DNA of 64,000 bases from Cladopsammia gracilis. Taxonomy: Eukaryota; Cnidaria; Anthozoa; Scleractinia; Dendrophylliidae. Both the position numbers and the translations under genes were made by a program. The DNA lies in assembly GCA_022457155.1 (NCBI GenBank), contig JAJGOT010000091.1, positions 248,001 through 312,000 on the forward strand, given 5' to 3'. Every line of letters starts with the position of its first letter. Within the stretch, counting starts at the first letter, position 1. The notes beneath the pieces were generated by a model. That model worked only from the letters and a program-made list of their open reading frames with translations. It did not search any database and was not told where the DNA came from. This document shows, piece after piece, positions 18,602-29,551 of this stretch.

Positions 18602-19740
18602 AGGTCGCGCGCGCATGCAAGAGACAATCATTTTAAACTTTAGATGTCGTGGCGTATTTCTCAACGAACATAGTTCCACTGAAGAAGAAACGTTTGGAAC
18701 TTATTAAAAAATTTTGGCACTTTAAATTACATTTAAAAAAGTTTATTCTATATTTAGCCATTTGTTAAGGAGTGTTTTAGTGTAGACTGAGTTTTAAAAC
18801 CTTCCAAAAGCCGCATGCATGCAACGGATTAGAGGTCAAGTCTGTTTGTTGTGGTTCCCGTGATTTTGAAGCTTTTTGACCTCATTTTAGCATCCTTTTT
18901 TTGCCTGGCGGTTGGTGTGTTGTTTTTGCCATTAATATTGGCATGTAGATTTTTATGTAGGAAAGGTTTGAATTTCTCTAACTGACTGATTCTCTCTGAC
19001 ATGACAGGATCTGAAATGATCTGTTGGCCGTGAATGTCTTTCCTGCTATTAATGTCACGCTGGGCCCAGCTATTTTAGTTTTGTCTTTGCAGGATTTTAA
19101 ATTTCAGGATCCAAGCTTTATTGCAGAGAGAGTTGTAGCTTAATAAGCTATTCAACTTGTAGAGAGTTAAAGTTTGTCTCAGTCAAGGCTGTAATTTTAG
19201 CTTCCATTTGCTACGCTTTATAGCTGCATGGAGCTCGCTGTTTATACTAAAACCTCCGTTGGCAATTTTAACAGTCTAGTGACTGCTTCGTTTATGCCAC
19301 TATTTCATTCAGGCAACGCCATGGTTTCGGTTCTCCTCTTGAACCACATCAGTTGCCGGGTTGTTGTATTTGCTAGTTGCTACCTAGCAACACATATTTT
19401 TGTTGAGAACGGTTAAACCATTCTGCTTGGCATAATTTTCAAGCTTATAAATTGCCCCAGTAACTTCGAGGAGTGGCTCATTTAGCGGGTGCAACAGCGA
19501 TGTGAGAGATGCCATTTTTTTAAGCGAGTCTTTTGTTGACCTTTGATCACCTAGAGTGAGTTCTCAACTTCCCGCCATCTTGAGTATATTACCCAGAAGA
19601 CTTAGCGACTGGCGACTACTACCGCGAGGCATCGCGGGCTCGGAATTTTGACTAGGAGCACCGGAGGGGCCACTGGAGATAAATATTTGTCATTCTCTGT
19701 ATGACTTTCACCTCTCTTTATGACCTTTTATCCTTTTTTA
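18602..19740. other. Penelope 3' UTR and unassigned sequence
   Basis: To about 18720 this is the 3' untranslated part of the Penelope-like copy (tccactgaagaagaaacgtt is typical). The rest to 19740 has no recognisable gene; a 62-codon frame at 19228 has no domain. Confidence 0.45.
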
Positions 19741-20043
19741 TGTAAAAAGCAATCTATGTGATAATGACCGATAATAATCCGTAATTTTAAAATGGGGACG
19801 CAAATAATCCGTAATCCTTAAATTTAGTGGCCAATAATCCGTATCCCTTCTCTAAAAACCCCTAATAATCCATAATCCTAAAACCCTAACAGGGCCTCTC
19901 AGATGGGATGAACCTAGCGCTAGGATGATCTTAGCGCTAGGACCAAATGCATCCCTTCGCATGTAAACTGAAAGTTGAAAACAAGTTGCACTCGGATGAT
20001 CCTAGCACTAGGATCATCCCCTTTCCACGTAAATAGCGCCTTT

Positions 20044-20788
20044 GTCTGCTCACGTGGTAAGCATCTTATGGAGCTATCACATCAATGACATGATCGATGT
20101 AGTATAGAGCTCGGTTAGAAAGTTAAGTGAGTAATGTGAGGTACGAAATAAAAACAATTAATGTAAGACATTGAATCACAAAATAGTTCAGTAATTTTTC
20201 TGTGTCTGTGGTGCCCGACTGGGGGCCCCAGCCCCTCCCCCACGTACGACTATGAGGTCAATCCACAAATTTCCTTGTACTGAGAGTTGGTCCTAGTAAG
20301 GAAATGAGGGACCACACGAGGGAAAGAAAAAAATCTTTGACCTCGGTGAGATTCGAACCCACACCCTTCGGATTAGATCTTCCTTTAATAGGGTGGTAAT
20401 TCGTGGCAATGAGAATGTGAAGGGTACAAATAAATGTTCAGCCATGCAGCACTGGTGATACAAACAAGGAATTCGAGAATTAACTCTATGTGTAAATTAT
20501 AGTGCTAAGGTCAACCCATAAATTTTGGGTTAGTTTTTCTCACGGGAGCCCAGAAGTGGTTCGAGTTTGCGGGAGTTTCGAGTTATCGATCGAGTGTTCG
20601 AGAAATCGGGGGTAAAATTGCAGTGTTCAAGTGAAGCAAATCCAGGGGAAACCAACTTTGCTTCGACTTATCGGGATTCCGCTGTAGTTCCAAGGGAACA
20701 GATCAGGACTCGAAACTCGTGGTAGATTAAGAACATGTAGCCTAAAATGCGTCACTTCAACCCCAACATAAGAGAAGCTGTTCAACAC
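20044..20788. other. dispersed repeat, related to 14755-15400 and 53800-54200
   Basis: The segment 20540-20700 (gttcgagtttgcgggagttt, then cttcgacttatcgggattcc) matches 54000-54130 in reverse. The segment 20420-20510 matches 15280-15380. The TTCGACTTATCGGGATTC terminus resembles pogo/Tigger-type ends, but no transposase is visible. Confidence 0.45.
20332..20385 (-). repeat. tRNA-derived SINE fragment
   Basis: The minus strand reads a B-box-containing T arm, GTGGGTTCGAATCTCACC, preceded by tRNA-like variable-arm sequence. The acceptor stem and A box are not intact, so it is a SINE or tRNA relic. Confidence 0.55.
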
Positions 20789-20792
20789 TTAA

Positions 20793-21247
20793 AGTGCCTA
20801 TCACCCCTAGAAAGTTATTTTCAGAATCAACTCTATGTACATTGAATAGTTGAATGGTAAAATATTTATTGTTTTGAACGTCGCGTTTGTGAGTTATAGA
20901 GATTTCAATTTACAAAATGCTAATTAGATGACGTCAACCTGGGAATTTGCCATTATTTCTACGCCAATTTACAATGCGCAGTTTACAGCATGAGGATAAT
21001 TAATTTGATAAATGCTAAAAGCAAACTATGGATAGTAAATTGATTCGTAAAAATATTACTTGGAGGTGTAAACAAGTAGTTGCATAATAAATGATTCCCG
21101 GGTTGACGACATCTAATTAGCATTTTGTAAATTCAAATCTCTATAACTCACTAACACGACGTTCAAAACAAGAACTATTTTACCATTCCACTATTCAATG
21201 TACAAAGAGTTGATTCTGAAAATAACTTTCTAGAGGTAATAGGCACT
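20793..21247. mobile_element. palindromic TTAA-MITE (Kolobok-like)
   Basis: Flanked by TTAA on both sides (20789-20792, 21248-21251). The ends are AGTGCCTATCACCCCTAGAA and the complement AGTGCCTATTACCTCTAGAA, and the arms extend about 165 bp, including gctaattagatg/catctaattagc. TTAA target sites with purine-start termini fit Kolobok. It is non-coding. Confidence 0.75.
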
Positions 21248-22239
21248 TTAACATGTATTAAAACGGGTTCTTATTTTGAAAAATCAGTTCAAATGAAGGT
21301 TTGTCTGACAACCAAAATGTGCCTGTTTCTGTATAAGAAATGTCATGCTATAAAGGTGTTGTTGTGGGTTTAAGGACCACACCCATATTGTAGTAATTTT
21401 TTGACAAGCAAAAGCACTTTTTACCTTAAAAAATAAGAATCTTATATTGAACCTTGTTTCTCCCAGGGCAAATTCTCGAGATAGTGACAATCAGTACTTT
21501 GCGTGTTGGCACTCTTCGGAGTTAAAGAACCTAAATATCTTAATTTCTCAGTAGAAACAAATTTTCTAACAACCTTTTCAGGCTAACCTGCAAAAATGCT
21601 GGTGTTGTATGCAGGTGTTTACTCTATCTTCCTCTGTTCTCAGACCTTTTCTTTCCATAAAAAATAATAAAAAGTAAATAAATAAATAAATAAATAATAA
21701 GAACGTCAGTTTTAAATTAAATCCTTTCTCAAGAATTTCCTTCTCCAATTTTACACTCGGACAATATTTTGACCCTGTAATAAACTTCAGTCAGTCAGTC
21801 AGCCAATAATTTAATCAACCAACTGGTAAAAGAATAACAAAATAATCATGCATAGCAATAAAACAGTCAGCAATAACCTAATGGACAATTATCTATTGTT
21901 TATTGTATCAAGACCATTGTTACCCTAATTCCTTTCAGTACAAAATACAAAGAAATGTCACGTACATTTTCCCGGATTTAAAACATGTCATTTGATAGTT
22001 CATTACAATATATTATGATTTTGTTACTTTTTTTAGATTATATTTACTGTTGTATCACAGGTGTAAAAAAAAAGAAAGAAAGGGAAAATGTGTAATCCTT
22101 TCACTACAGAGGCACGTGGTGTAGCTTTAACTTATTAAACACGAAGTTCCGGTATAAACGGCTTAGCTCCTCCCCATTTCACACCTTTTGGGTGTGAAAT
22201 GCAAATTTACGCGTCTTTCAGTCACAAAACGTGGTTAAC

Positions 22240-22278
22240 TAGCCTGTGTACAGACGAGGGGCGTCTGTACACAGGCTA
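22240..22278. mobile_element. 39-bp micro-element, two ends only
   Basis: TAGCCTGTGTACAGACG, a 5-base middle and CGTCTGTACACAGGCTA form an almost complete palindrome flanked by the 8-bp direct repeat TGGTTAAC (22232-22239 and 22279-22286). Its TAGCCTGT terminus and 8-bp duplication match those of the 38722-41147 transposon. Confidence 0.75.
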
Positions 22279-22875
22279 TGGTTAACTTGCCCGTCCTTTG
22301 AACATAATTTGCTTAAAAAATCTGATAAAACCAAGATTTTACCTAAGCTAAAAAAGAAATAGAAGTTCATAAAGACTTCTGATATAGCTTTCATAAAGTT
22401 TTTCCAAATTGTGTTAGCAATGGTCTCAGTAATGACGCATGTTATTTGTCAGTTGTTTATGCTTCAGTGGTTGATTGACGACTGGAGGTGAGAATGGCCA
22501 GGCCAGGCTCCTTTTATACCAGAACTTCGTCTTTAAACTGCTTAATTATTCACGTTAGTTTTTCAATATTTTACAAAAACAGAATTTTTAACTTTGAATG
22601 AAAGGGGTATTTCTCTTTTATCTACACCCACCAAACAGGCTTACACTTTTAGCAAATCAGTTAAGAAACTAAAAGATCCTGTCCTTCATGACTTTGTTTA
22701 GGATTTTTTAAATGGAGTAAATTTTCGTAAAAATGCAAGGACCACTTGAACAAACAGCAGCAAAATGTAGCTGGATCTTTGTGCAGATCAGGATCAGCAA
22801 TGAACTAAATAAAAAAACTTTAACATGCAAGGCTGATCAGACAGCAAATTCGTTCGATTTCTTTTAATAATATTT

Positions 22876-22917
22876 GCCCGATATTTCGGTTAGGCAAAAA
22901 TAACCTTCATCAGGGGC
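22876..22917 (-). ncRNA. hammerhead ribozyme motif of Penelope-like element 2
   Basis: On the minus strand the order is GCCC (stem I), CTGATGA (core), A, GGTTA...TAACC (stem II around TTTTTGCC), GAAA (core), TAT (2-bp stem III), C (cleavage site), GGGC (stem I). The core is complete, and the tiny stem III again matches the known Penelope-type form. Stem I is only 4 bp by perfect pairing, so confidence is lower than for 17176-17220. Confidence 0.65.
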
Positions 22918-23067
22918 TAAGAAAGCTAAGTGAAGATGGAAACAAACGGTTACAATATTTAAAAAAGGGGGTAAGATAAAATGCTGACACATGATAGGCT
23001 ATTAAACAAGTAACGGTTGAAATTTAGAAACGGCTACTAATGATTATAACAATAAATATGTGGAAGA

Positions 23068-23400
23068 TTAAATTTCGTCGCGTCTGTTCATGCCATTAGG
23101 TTCAAGCGTATTGGCTGTAGTGATTAAATATGATTCTCTCGCTTTACGGATCATGTCTCTATTAGAATTAATGAGTTCTGATGGGATGATTTGGAGGTCG
23201 GTAATGGAGTGTCCGGTGAGAGTAATGTGATCTGACACGGCAGTCGGTTGATCCTCATGTTCTTTCTTCAAGGCCTTCTCAACTGCACGTCTATGTTCCC
23301 CAAATCGATCGCTGACTTGTCGTTTTGTCTCACCGATGTATTGTGTATGGCATTTGGCACATTGGATCATATAGATGACGTTAGTAGATGAACAGACGCG
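23068..23400 (-). pseudogene. GIY-YIG endonuclease domain of Penelope-like element 2
   Basis: The minus-strand frame contains NVIYMIQCAKCHTQYIGETK, with both halves of the GIY-YIG signature and the CxxC insertion seen in Penelope-type nucleases, then DRFGEHRRAVEKA, DHITLTGHS and the C-terminal NRDMIRKARESYLI. It ends at a stop at 23068. The RT domain is missing; upstream of 23400 the frame runs into the inverted UTR copy, so the leading residues are artefactual. Confidence 0.85.
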
Positions 23401-23560
23401 ACGAAATTTAATCTTCCACAAATTTATTGTTATAATCACTATTAGCCGTTTCTAGTTTTCAACCGTTACTTGTTTATGAATCTATCATGTGTCAGCATTT
23501 TATCTTAGCCCCTTTTTAAATATTGTAACCGTTTGTTTCAGAGGTTGAAAGTGTAAAAGT

Positions 23561-24091
23561 TTTATTAAATTGACCCCAGTTAAAAAAAAAATTATACTGG
23601 ATCAGGGTTGTCCACAACTTTTCAAGTAGCTGGCAAAAATTTTTAAGTAGCCAGATAGCACCAGTAAAGAAACAAATAATTTGTCTTTAAAAAACTATAT
23701 TTGTCACAAAAGTAGCCGGCACAAACGGCCGAAGTAGCCGGTTAATTCTGCCGGCTGCTAGGGACAACCCTGCTGGATGAAATATTCTGTAATGGATCAA
23801 TTATTTCGTACTGCTTTTAAAGAAATTGTACCAGTACAAATATAAATTGTACCATAAGCAAAATTGAACTACAAGATAGATTTTTTCGTTGTAGTTTATT
23901 TTTGTGGTATCGTATTTGGATCGTTGCGGAACCCGCGAAATTCATGAAAATTAGACGCTGAAAAAATTTCATGCCACGCAGTATTATACTCACCAGCTCT
24001 CTCATAATTGATTATTTCACTTACTGTATGACAGCATGCTCCTTCATAAATTTAAAAATCTCTAAGCTAATGTTCATTTCCAGTCAAACAA
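23561..24091. other. zf1 3' flank, no gene
   Basis: AT-rich sequence, matching the zf2 3' flank from about 23820. A short stretch at 23604-23775 has inverted ends (gggttgtccacaac and gggacaaccctg), suggesting a small MITE. Confidence 0.4.
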
Positions 24092-24099
24092 CTTGTTCC

Positions 24100-24557
24100 A
24101 TGGGGTGTAACGATTAACATTCCTTGCGATTCGATTCGATTTCGATTATTGCCTTTCGATTTTGAATATTTCGGTTCGACTACGAAAATGTTTGTTGCAG
24201 ATAGTTTTAGACTTATCTGTTGTACCGTCTTTAGCTGGAAAACCATAATATTTTCACACAGCTGATCTAAAATATGCAGGCGGATTCACGATTGCTTGGT
24301 CGTTCGTCGCCACGTTTGAGAACGTGGTAGAAGGGCAGCACTTTTACCAGGCAACACAAGACGCCTTTGTTCGTCAATCAAAAACGCAGATTTTAAAGAG
24401 TTCTGAATTCTGATTTCACAATAACTCATTGAGGGCACCCAGGAAAAGGTATGCAAAAATCGAACCAAAATCGAAACGTGGAAGCAAAGAATCGTGAATC
24501 GAACCGAATGGTCATAATCGCGATTAATCGAGAATTCGATTAATCGTTGCACCACTA
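24100..24557. mobile_element. non-autonomous hAT (Ac-like)
   Basis: The ends ATGGGGTGTAACGATTAA and the complement TAGTGGTGCAACGATTAA are typical Ac-like hAT termini, and CTTGTTCC is duplicated on both sides (24092-24099, 24558-24565). Subterminal TTCGATTCGATT-type repeats are present. The zf2 3' flank has the same sequence uninterrupted at 51682-51689, so the insertion happened after zf1 and zf2 separated. Confidence 0.9.
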
Positions 24558-24617
24558 CTTGTTCCCTGATGATCTTTGGAAATTCAAACAAAAAACATGT
24601 AAAAGGGAAACAAGGCT

Positions 24618-26126
24618 TCACTCCTGTTTGATTTGTGAAATGTCAGTTAAGAATTCACTGATACTAAAAACACTGTCATGTTGATTGAAAGTAAACGTCC
24701 CTTTCTTGTGCATTCGTTTGTGTTGCTTAAGATTTCCTGCTTTAGTAAAACACTTGCCACAGTGGTCACATTCAAAAGGTTTCTCTCTACTGTGTGTTCG
24801 TTTGTGCTCCTTTAGACTTCCTGCTAGGGTAAAACACTTGCCATATTGGTGACATTCAAACGGTTTCTCTCCCCTGTGTTTTTGTTTGTGTTCCTTCAGA
24901 CGTAATTGGCTGAAGCATTTCCCACACTGGTGGCATTTCATAGGTTTCTCTCCACTGTGTGTTCGTTTGTGTTCCTTTAGATTTCCTGCTCTAGTAAAAC
25001 ACTTGCCACATTGGTCACATTCAAAAGGTTTCTCTCCACTGTGTGTTCGTTTGTGTTCCTTTAGATGCCCTGCTTGAGTAAAACACTTGCCACATTGGTC
25101 ACATTCATAAGGTTTCTCTCCACTGTGTGTTCGTTTGTGTTCCTTTAGATTTCCTGCTTTAGTAAAACACTTGCCACATTGGTCACATTCAAAAGGTTTC
25201 TCTCCAGTGTGTGTTCGTTTGTGTTCCTGTAGATGCCCTACTTGAGTAAAACACTTGCCACAGTGGTCACATGCCAAAGGTTTCCCTCCACTGTGTATTC
25301 GTTTGTGTTCCTTTAGACTTCTTGCTTTAGTAAAACACTTGCCACATTGGTCACATTCAAAAGTTTCTTCTCCACTGTGTGTTCGTTTGTGTTCCTGTAG
25401 ATGCCCTACTTGAGTGAAACACTTGCCACATTGATCACATTCAAAAGGTTTCTCTCCACTGTGTGTTCGTTTGTGTACCTTCAGACTTCCTGCTTTAGTA
25501 AAACTCTTGCCACAACGGTCACATTCAAAAGGTTTCTCTCTACTGTGTGTTCGTTTGTGTACCTTTAGACTTCCTGCTAGAGTAAAACACTTGCCACATT
25601 GATCACATTCAAAAGGTTTCTCTCCACTGTGTGTTCGTTTGTGTGCCTTAAGATTTCCTGCTTGAGTAAAATACTTGCCACATTCGTCACATTCATAAGG
25701 TTTCTCGCCACTGTGTGTTCGTTTGTGTTGCTTTAGATTTCCTGCTTTAGTAAAACACTTGCCACATTGGTCACATTCAAAAGGTTTTTCTCCAGTGTGT
25801 GTTCGTTTGTGTTCCTGTAGATGCCCTACTTGAGTAAAACACTTGCCACATTGGTCACATTCAAAAGGTTTCTCTCCACTGTGTGTTCGTTTGTGTTTCT
25901 TTAGATCTCCTGATTTATTAAAACACTTGCCACATTGGTCACATTCAAAAGGTTTTTCTCCAGTGTGTGTTCGTTTGTGTTCCTGTAGATGCCCTACTTG
26001 AGTAAAACACTTGCCACACTGGTTGCATGCAAAAGGTTTCTCCCCACAGTGTGTAATCTTGTGAAACTTCAGACTTCCTGCCATTTTATCACACTGACCA
26101 CACTTATATACATCTGCCCAATTCAT
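24618..26126 (-). CDS. zf1: 17-finger C2H2 zinc-finger protein
   Basis: A 502-residue frame made almost wholly of tandem C2H2 fingers of 28 residues (consensus [21 protein letters not shown] with a THSGEKP linker), typical of sequence-specific nuclear DNA-binding proteins. Finger 1 is degenerate (CGQC followed by only nine residues before the His pair). Fingers 2-14 and 17 are canonical. Finger 15 is one residue short (FSQLRLKEH). Finger 16 has lost its second Cys (CHQY). Contact positions -1, 3 and 6 vary (Q/K/T/L/R; S/N/H/D; E/V/Q/K/A) while the framework is nearly invariant. A 24-residue tail after the last finger ([16 protein letters not shown]) is shared with zf2. The start at 26126 is the first ATG after an in-frame stop. 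No KRAB, BTB or SCAN domain is seen; upstream exons may exist. Confidence 0.85.
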   Translation of the reverse strand: MNWADVYKCGQCDKMAGSLKFHKITHCGEKPFACNQCGKCFTQVGHLQEHKRTHTGEKPFECDQCGKCFNKSGDLKKHKRTHSGEKPFECDQCGKCFTQVGHLQEHKRTHTGEKPFECDQCGKCFTKAGNLKQHKRTHSGEKPYECDECGKYFTQAGNLKAHKRTHSGEKPFECDQCGKCFTLAGSLKVHKRTHSREKPFECDRCGKSFTKAGSLKVHKRTHSGEKPFECDQCGKCFTQVGHLQEHKRTHSGEETFECDQCGKCFTKARSLKEHKRIHSGGKPLACDHCGKCFTQVGHLQEHKRTHTGEKPFECDQCGKCFTKAGNLKEHKRTHSGEKPYECDQCGKCFTQAGHLKEHKRTHSGEKPFECDQCGKCFTRAGNLKEHKRTHSGEKPMKCHQCGKCFSQLRLKEHKQKHRGEKPFECHQYGKCFTLAGSLKEHKRTHSREKPFECDHCGKCFTKAGNLKQHKRMHKKGTFTFNQHDSVFSISEFLTDISQIKQE

Positions 26127-27929
26127 ACATTTGCCACAGTTTTTACATTTTTAAGTCATCTATCCCGGAATAGATATTCCTAAATTTGTCAGACTCAGTC
26201 CCACTGAAATTTGTAATCATTATGCAACATTATCATCTGCATGTTCTTCAATTTTGAGCATTAATCTGAAAAACAAGCAAATGGAAGACATTAGATTATT
26301 TCCAAACACTGGTGAGAATGTCCAAGTTAAAAATAAAAAAGTCTAACAAAATACTTAATGGTCCAAAATGATGCATACATACTAAGCTACATGCACCTTG
26401 GGGAATGTGCAGGAGTTTGCCAAGGTACTACAGAGAAAATATGCCATTTGCTTATGTTTGGCAGCCTGTTCTTGCAACAACAGTGTATTACCACTAACTA
26501 TGATGACCCGGTGATTCGGCAAAAAACAAGAGAGTAAAATGAAATCCACACTACCAGCCTAGTTTAGTTCTTGTGACACCAGGGCATGATCCTAACATTT
26601 CTGGGAGTGGATGGGTCACAATAGTTTCAGTTACATCATGTTATATTTTACTAATAATTTGTGTTTGCTAAATTTGATTGTAAATTATACAACCTGCCTT
26701 GATTAGCTTTGCTATATGCAGGTTGTATATTTCTTTAATTCGTTAAATTTAAACTATTGAAATAAAATAAAAAAAGAATTTAAAAAAAAGAACCGAGGCC
26801 ATTGTCCGCACCAACCAGTTTTCATTTGGAAATATAGAAATACACTAAGCTCTTTCCTTAAAAATGCATACATTTTTATTCCTTTTAGCATACTGTTCAC
26901 ATTGTTTCGACCACTGTCAGCATTTTCAAAAATAAAGTTTTTTTTTTTTTTTCAAATTCACCCACTTTGGAGATACCCTGCTATCAGAGTTTCCTTCCAT
27001 TTTCCTAGAAAAATCAATTTTATTTCTCTCGGAAGATCACAGGGGACTCTGGAGAGCATTCTCAAGAAGATCTGTTTCCAGGAGGTCAAAAATGCTGTCC
27101 ATTAGGACGAGGACTGATTCAACATCGCCATTTTGGGATACGATCAAAAAACAAAGGCATGCAATGTGTATGATAAGATAGTTCCAAGGAAACACATCAG
27201 GAGTACACTCAAAACTCCTAGTTCATAAAGAACATGTAGGCTAAAATTTGTCCAACAAGCTGTATAAGAATCTGTTTAGCCTTAACATTGAAACAGGTTC
27301 TTATTAGGAAAAATCAGTTAAAATGAAAAAAAAAGGAACCTGTTGCTGCACTAGAAGTGTCATACTATAAAGGACTTGTTGTGGGTTTAAATAAATCATA
27401 AGTCCCAGAACAGTTTCTCTGTTTGTTTGAAATGTAGTCACAACAGGCATAATGTACATTTCTGACACAGAGCCTAGAAACCACACCCATATTGAATTAG
27501 TCTTCTGACCAGCAAAAAGCACTTAAACCTAAATATCCTAATTTCTTAGTAGACACCAATATCTAAGGACCTTTTTAGACTAACTTGGAAAAATACTGCT
27601 TCTTATAGGCAGGTGGTTACTGTACGTTCTTCTGTTCTCAGACCTGCCCTTTCCATAATAAAAGTAAATAAATAGATTAATAAATAAATAAATAAATAAA
27701 TAAGCACTTCAGTTTGAATGATATCTCCTCTCAAGAATTTTCCTCCCAGAGTTTAAACCATAAGAATAGTTTTACCTTGTAACAAACATCAAGTCTGGCT
27801 CTGTCAGTCAATAATTTAACCAATCAAGCAACTGGTTAAAGAATTAATCTAACAATAGAACAGACAACAATAACTTTATGGTTATGTGGACAATTATTTA
27901 TAGGTAATTGTAGAAAGTCCATTGTTACT
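26127..27929. other. zf1 5' flank, duplicated, no clear exon
   Basis: Matches 62040-63060 and 41160-41780 in reverse. A possible upstream coding scrap reading MLKIEEHADDNVA (minus, near 26255) follows an acceptor-like tract in the zf2 copy (tgcttgtttttcag at 49660-49673). The scrap is broken differently in each copy, so I do not call it an exon. Confidence 0.45.
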
Positions 27930-27933
27930 TTAA

Positions 27934-28214
27934 GGTGGCTCCCAACAGTTTCCAGCACTTTCCAAGACTTAGATTTTGATGGGTCATTAAAACCACCCTT
28001 TATCAGTTGATGCTACAATCATGGTATCAAGCGAATGCCCAATGGAAGGTGAACATGTTGTTATCACTTTTGTGACACAATATGTTGCCATAGCTTTAAG
28101 TGTTAATAATTCAAACATTACCCCATTTTTTATTGTCAAATTTTGATCAGCAGGATAAGATGCAAATTTTGGCAAAGTTTTAAAAATATTCTGTACATGG
28201 GGTTCAGAGCCACC
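27934..28214. mobile_element. Kolobok-like TTAA MITE (GGTGGCTC family)
   Basis: The ends GGTGGCTCCCAACAG and the complement GGTGGCTCTGAACC are flanked by TTAA on both sides (27930-27933, 28215-28218). The same family occurs at 52907-53517. Confidence 0.75.
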
Positions 28215-29551
28215 TTAAATTCTCGAAAATGTTCCCTTACATTGACAAAATTACACTACTCAACGACATTAGTGTTTGCTGACTACAGTATGTCAGCAGA
28301 ACACAAAAAAATTGAATTTCATTAAAAGTCTTATTAAAGTATTAGTAATGGTCCAAAATCAAGCTTTACATATTTACATAATTAAGCTACATGCTCCTTA
28401 CATAAGCATACTATTTTTAACAATGTTACTTTAGGGATTGTGTAGGTTGCTAAGTTACTAAAAAGAAAACATTTCATTTGTTTAACAGGGAGGGGGAAGG
28501 GAGTGAACAGGGGTGGGGGTCCTGAGTGAAAATGGTTGAGACTGAAATAAAGCATTTCTTTGTGGGCCTTACTTTTGGCATGATAAGGGGAGGACCTAAG
28601 GTCCCTGCCCTGAATTGGTCACTGATGTAACTAAAGTAAGATGATTGTAAAGTAAGTGTTGGTATTGTATGAATGGCTTTGCTGTGTATATGGAAACGTG
28701 TCGCTTGTAACATGGTGTCAGGGCAAGTCCTAAACACAAGCGTTCATCAGCAGCTGCAATTCCTTAAACCTTTAACTTCCAGATTCGCATATGAAGACAT
28801 GCAGTGTAGTTCAAACTTTTGAGTTTGTTGATGAAATCCTATGGTGACCAGAACTGTCGTGATGTTACCTTGCATTACAATTGGACATGACTTTTCACTA
28901 TTAGTATTTAGGTGATCGACAACTGAAACAGGATACAAATAAGTGTTGTGAAATAGGGTTTTTGGAGTGAGAGACAATGCGAGCAACATGAGGAGACCCA
29001 CAAGGCTAGTTATTTTTGTATTTTTCGTTTATTTACTTAATTAAATACTGGATTTGTCTACACTACACTGCGAGTACTCTTGTGTTCCCTGCAACTTCGG
29101 GACAATGGCGTGACCGTTCAAATGAAACCTCTTTGGCACTACGTTTACACGGTGCTTTTTGTATTACAATATTTTGCAAAATGAAATTTGAAATTTTTCT
29201 TAAATTTTGAAATCTGCAACTCTTGGGTGTTCATTTGAGCAAACTTGTGAATACAAAACAACCTTCTGGACCTCCCCTCCCCTCCCCTCCCCTTGCCTAC
29301 ACATTTTGCTCCACCAACCCCCCACCTCCACCCTCTGCATCTAACTCCCCACCCTCCCCTCCCTCCATTGCCATCCCCATGGGTAAGGCAGATGACCATT
29401 ACCCATCACATTTGGAATGGGCAAGATATCTGCGCAAGCTTTACATACTGGTACTGGTAAGCGGAATTACCAGGAAAAGTTAATAGCTGAGTGAAGGAGC
29501 GAGTGAGTGAGTGAAAACTTGCATTTTTGCCACCATCTGTGATAACCCAGG

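Larger units (their letters stand above)
16898..19896. mobile_element. 3-kb element with 9-bp target duplication
   Basis: The ends GGCCCTGTTAGG and CCTAACAGGGCC are inverted. TCTCAGATG flanks both sides (16889-16897 and 19897-19905). Subterminal direct repeats AATAATCCRTAATCC occur near both ends (16920-16970; 19770-19880). A 9-bp duplication suggests a Mutator-like mechanism. The only coding matter inside belongs to a Penelope-like element, so this copy is non-autonomous. Confidence 0.7.
16157..20043. mobile_element. outermost element of a nested stack
   Basis: The left end (ctctatttacacggacagag, then GATGATCCTAG) and the right end (complement cgctatttacgtggaaaggg, then GATGATCCTAG) are imperfect inverted repeats. 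The interior is marked by repeats of GATGATCCTAGCGCTAGGAT at 16858-16885, 19910-19945 and 19993-20020. Two complete insertions with their own target duplications (16342-16804 and 16898-19896) interrupt it. Without them the element would be about 0.4 kb. No clear target duplication is seen for the outermost layer. Confidence 0.55.
22870..23560 (-). mobile_element. Penelope-like element 2, 5'-truncated
   Basis: Minus-strand GIY-YIG end (next entries), 3' UTR and ribozyme-bearing terminus occupy 23400 down to 22870. At the other side, 23393-23550 is an inverted copy of the same 3' UTR segment (gaaatttaatcttccaca, then tgtcagcattttatctta), giving the head-to-head arrangement typical of these elements. 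It is a different family from the copy at 17 kb. Confidence 0.75.
21252..29500. repeat. duplicated block 1 carrying zf1 (inverted relative to block 2)
   Basis: Flanks of zf1 match the zf2 and zf3 surroundings in reverse orientation. The zf1 3' side 21890-22560 matches 52440-52850, and 23820-24070 matches 51690-51960. The 5' side 26280-27650 matches 62040-62860 and the 41160-41780 region. Positions 28480-29250 match 37190-37690 in reverse and 61440-61900 in reverse. Identity is clear by eye but with many small indels, so the duplication is not recent. A further copy of the cacatttggaatgg/gtgggg block occurs at 33900-34080 and 60180-60370. Confidence 0.7.

Noticed and set aside
24286..24621. 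Minus-strand ORF of 111 codons
   Set aside because: Lies mostly inside the non-autonomous hAT element and runs across its border and target duplication.
24618..26126. Regular 84-bp spacing that could be mistaken for a satellite or CRISPR-like array
   Set aside because: Translation gives uninterrupted C2H2 fingers; the period is one finger.
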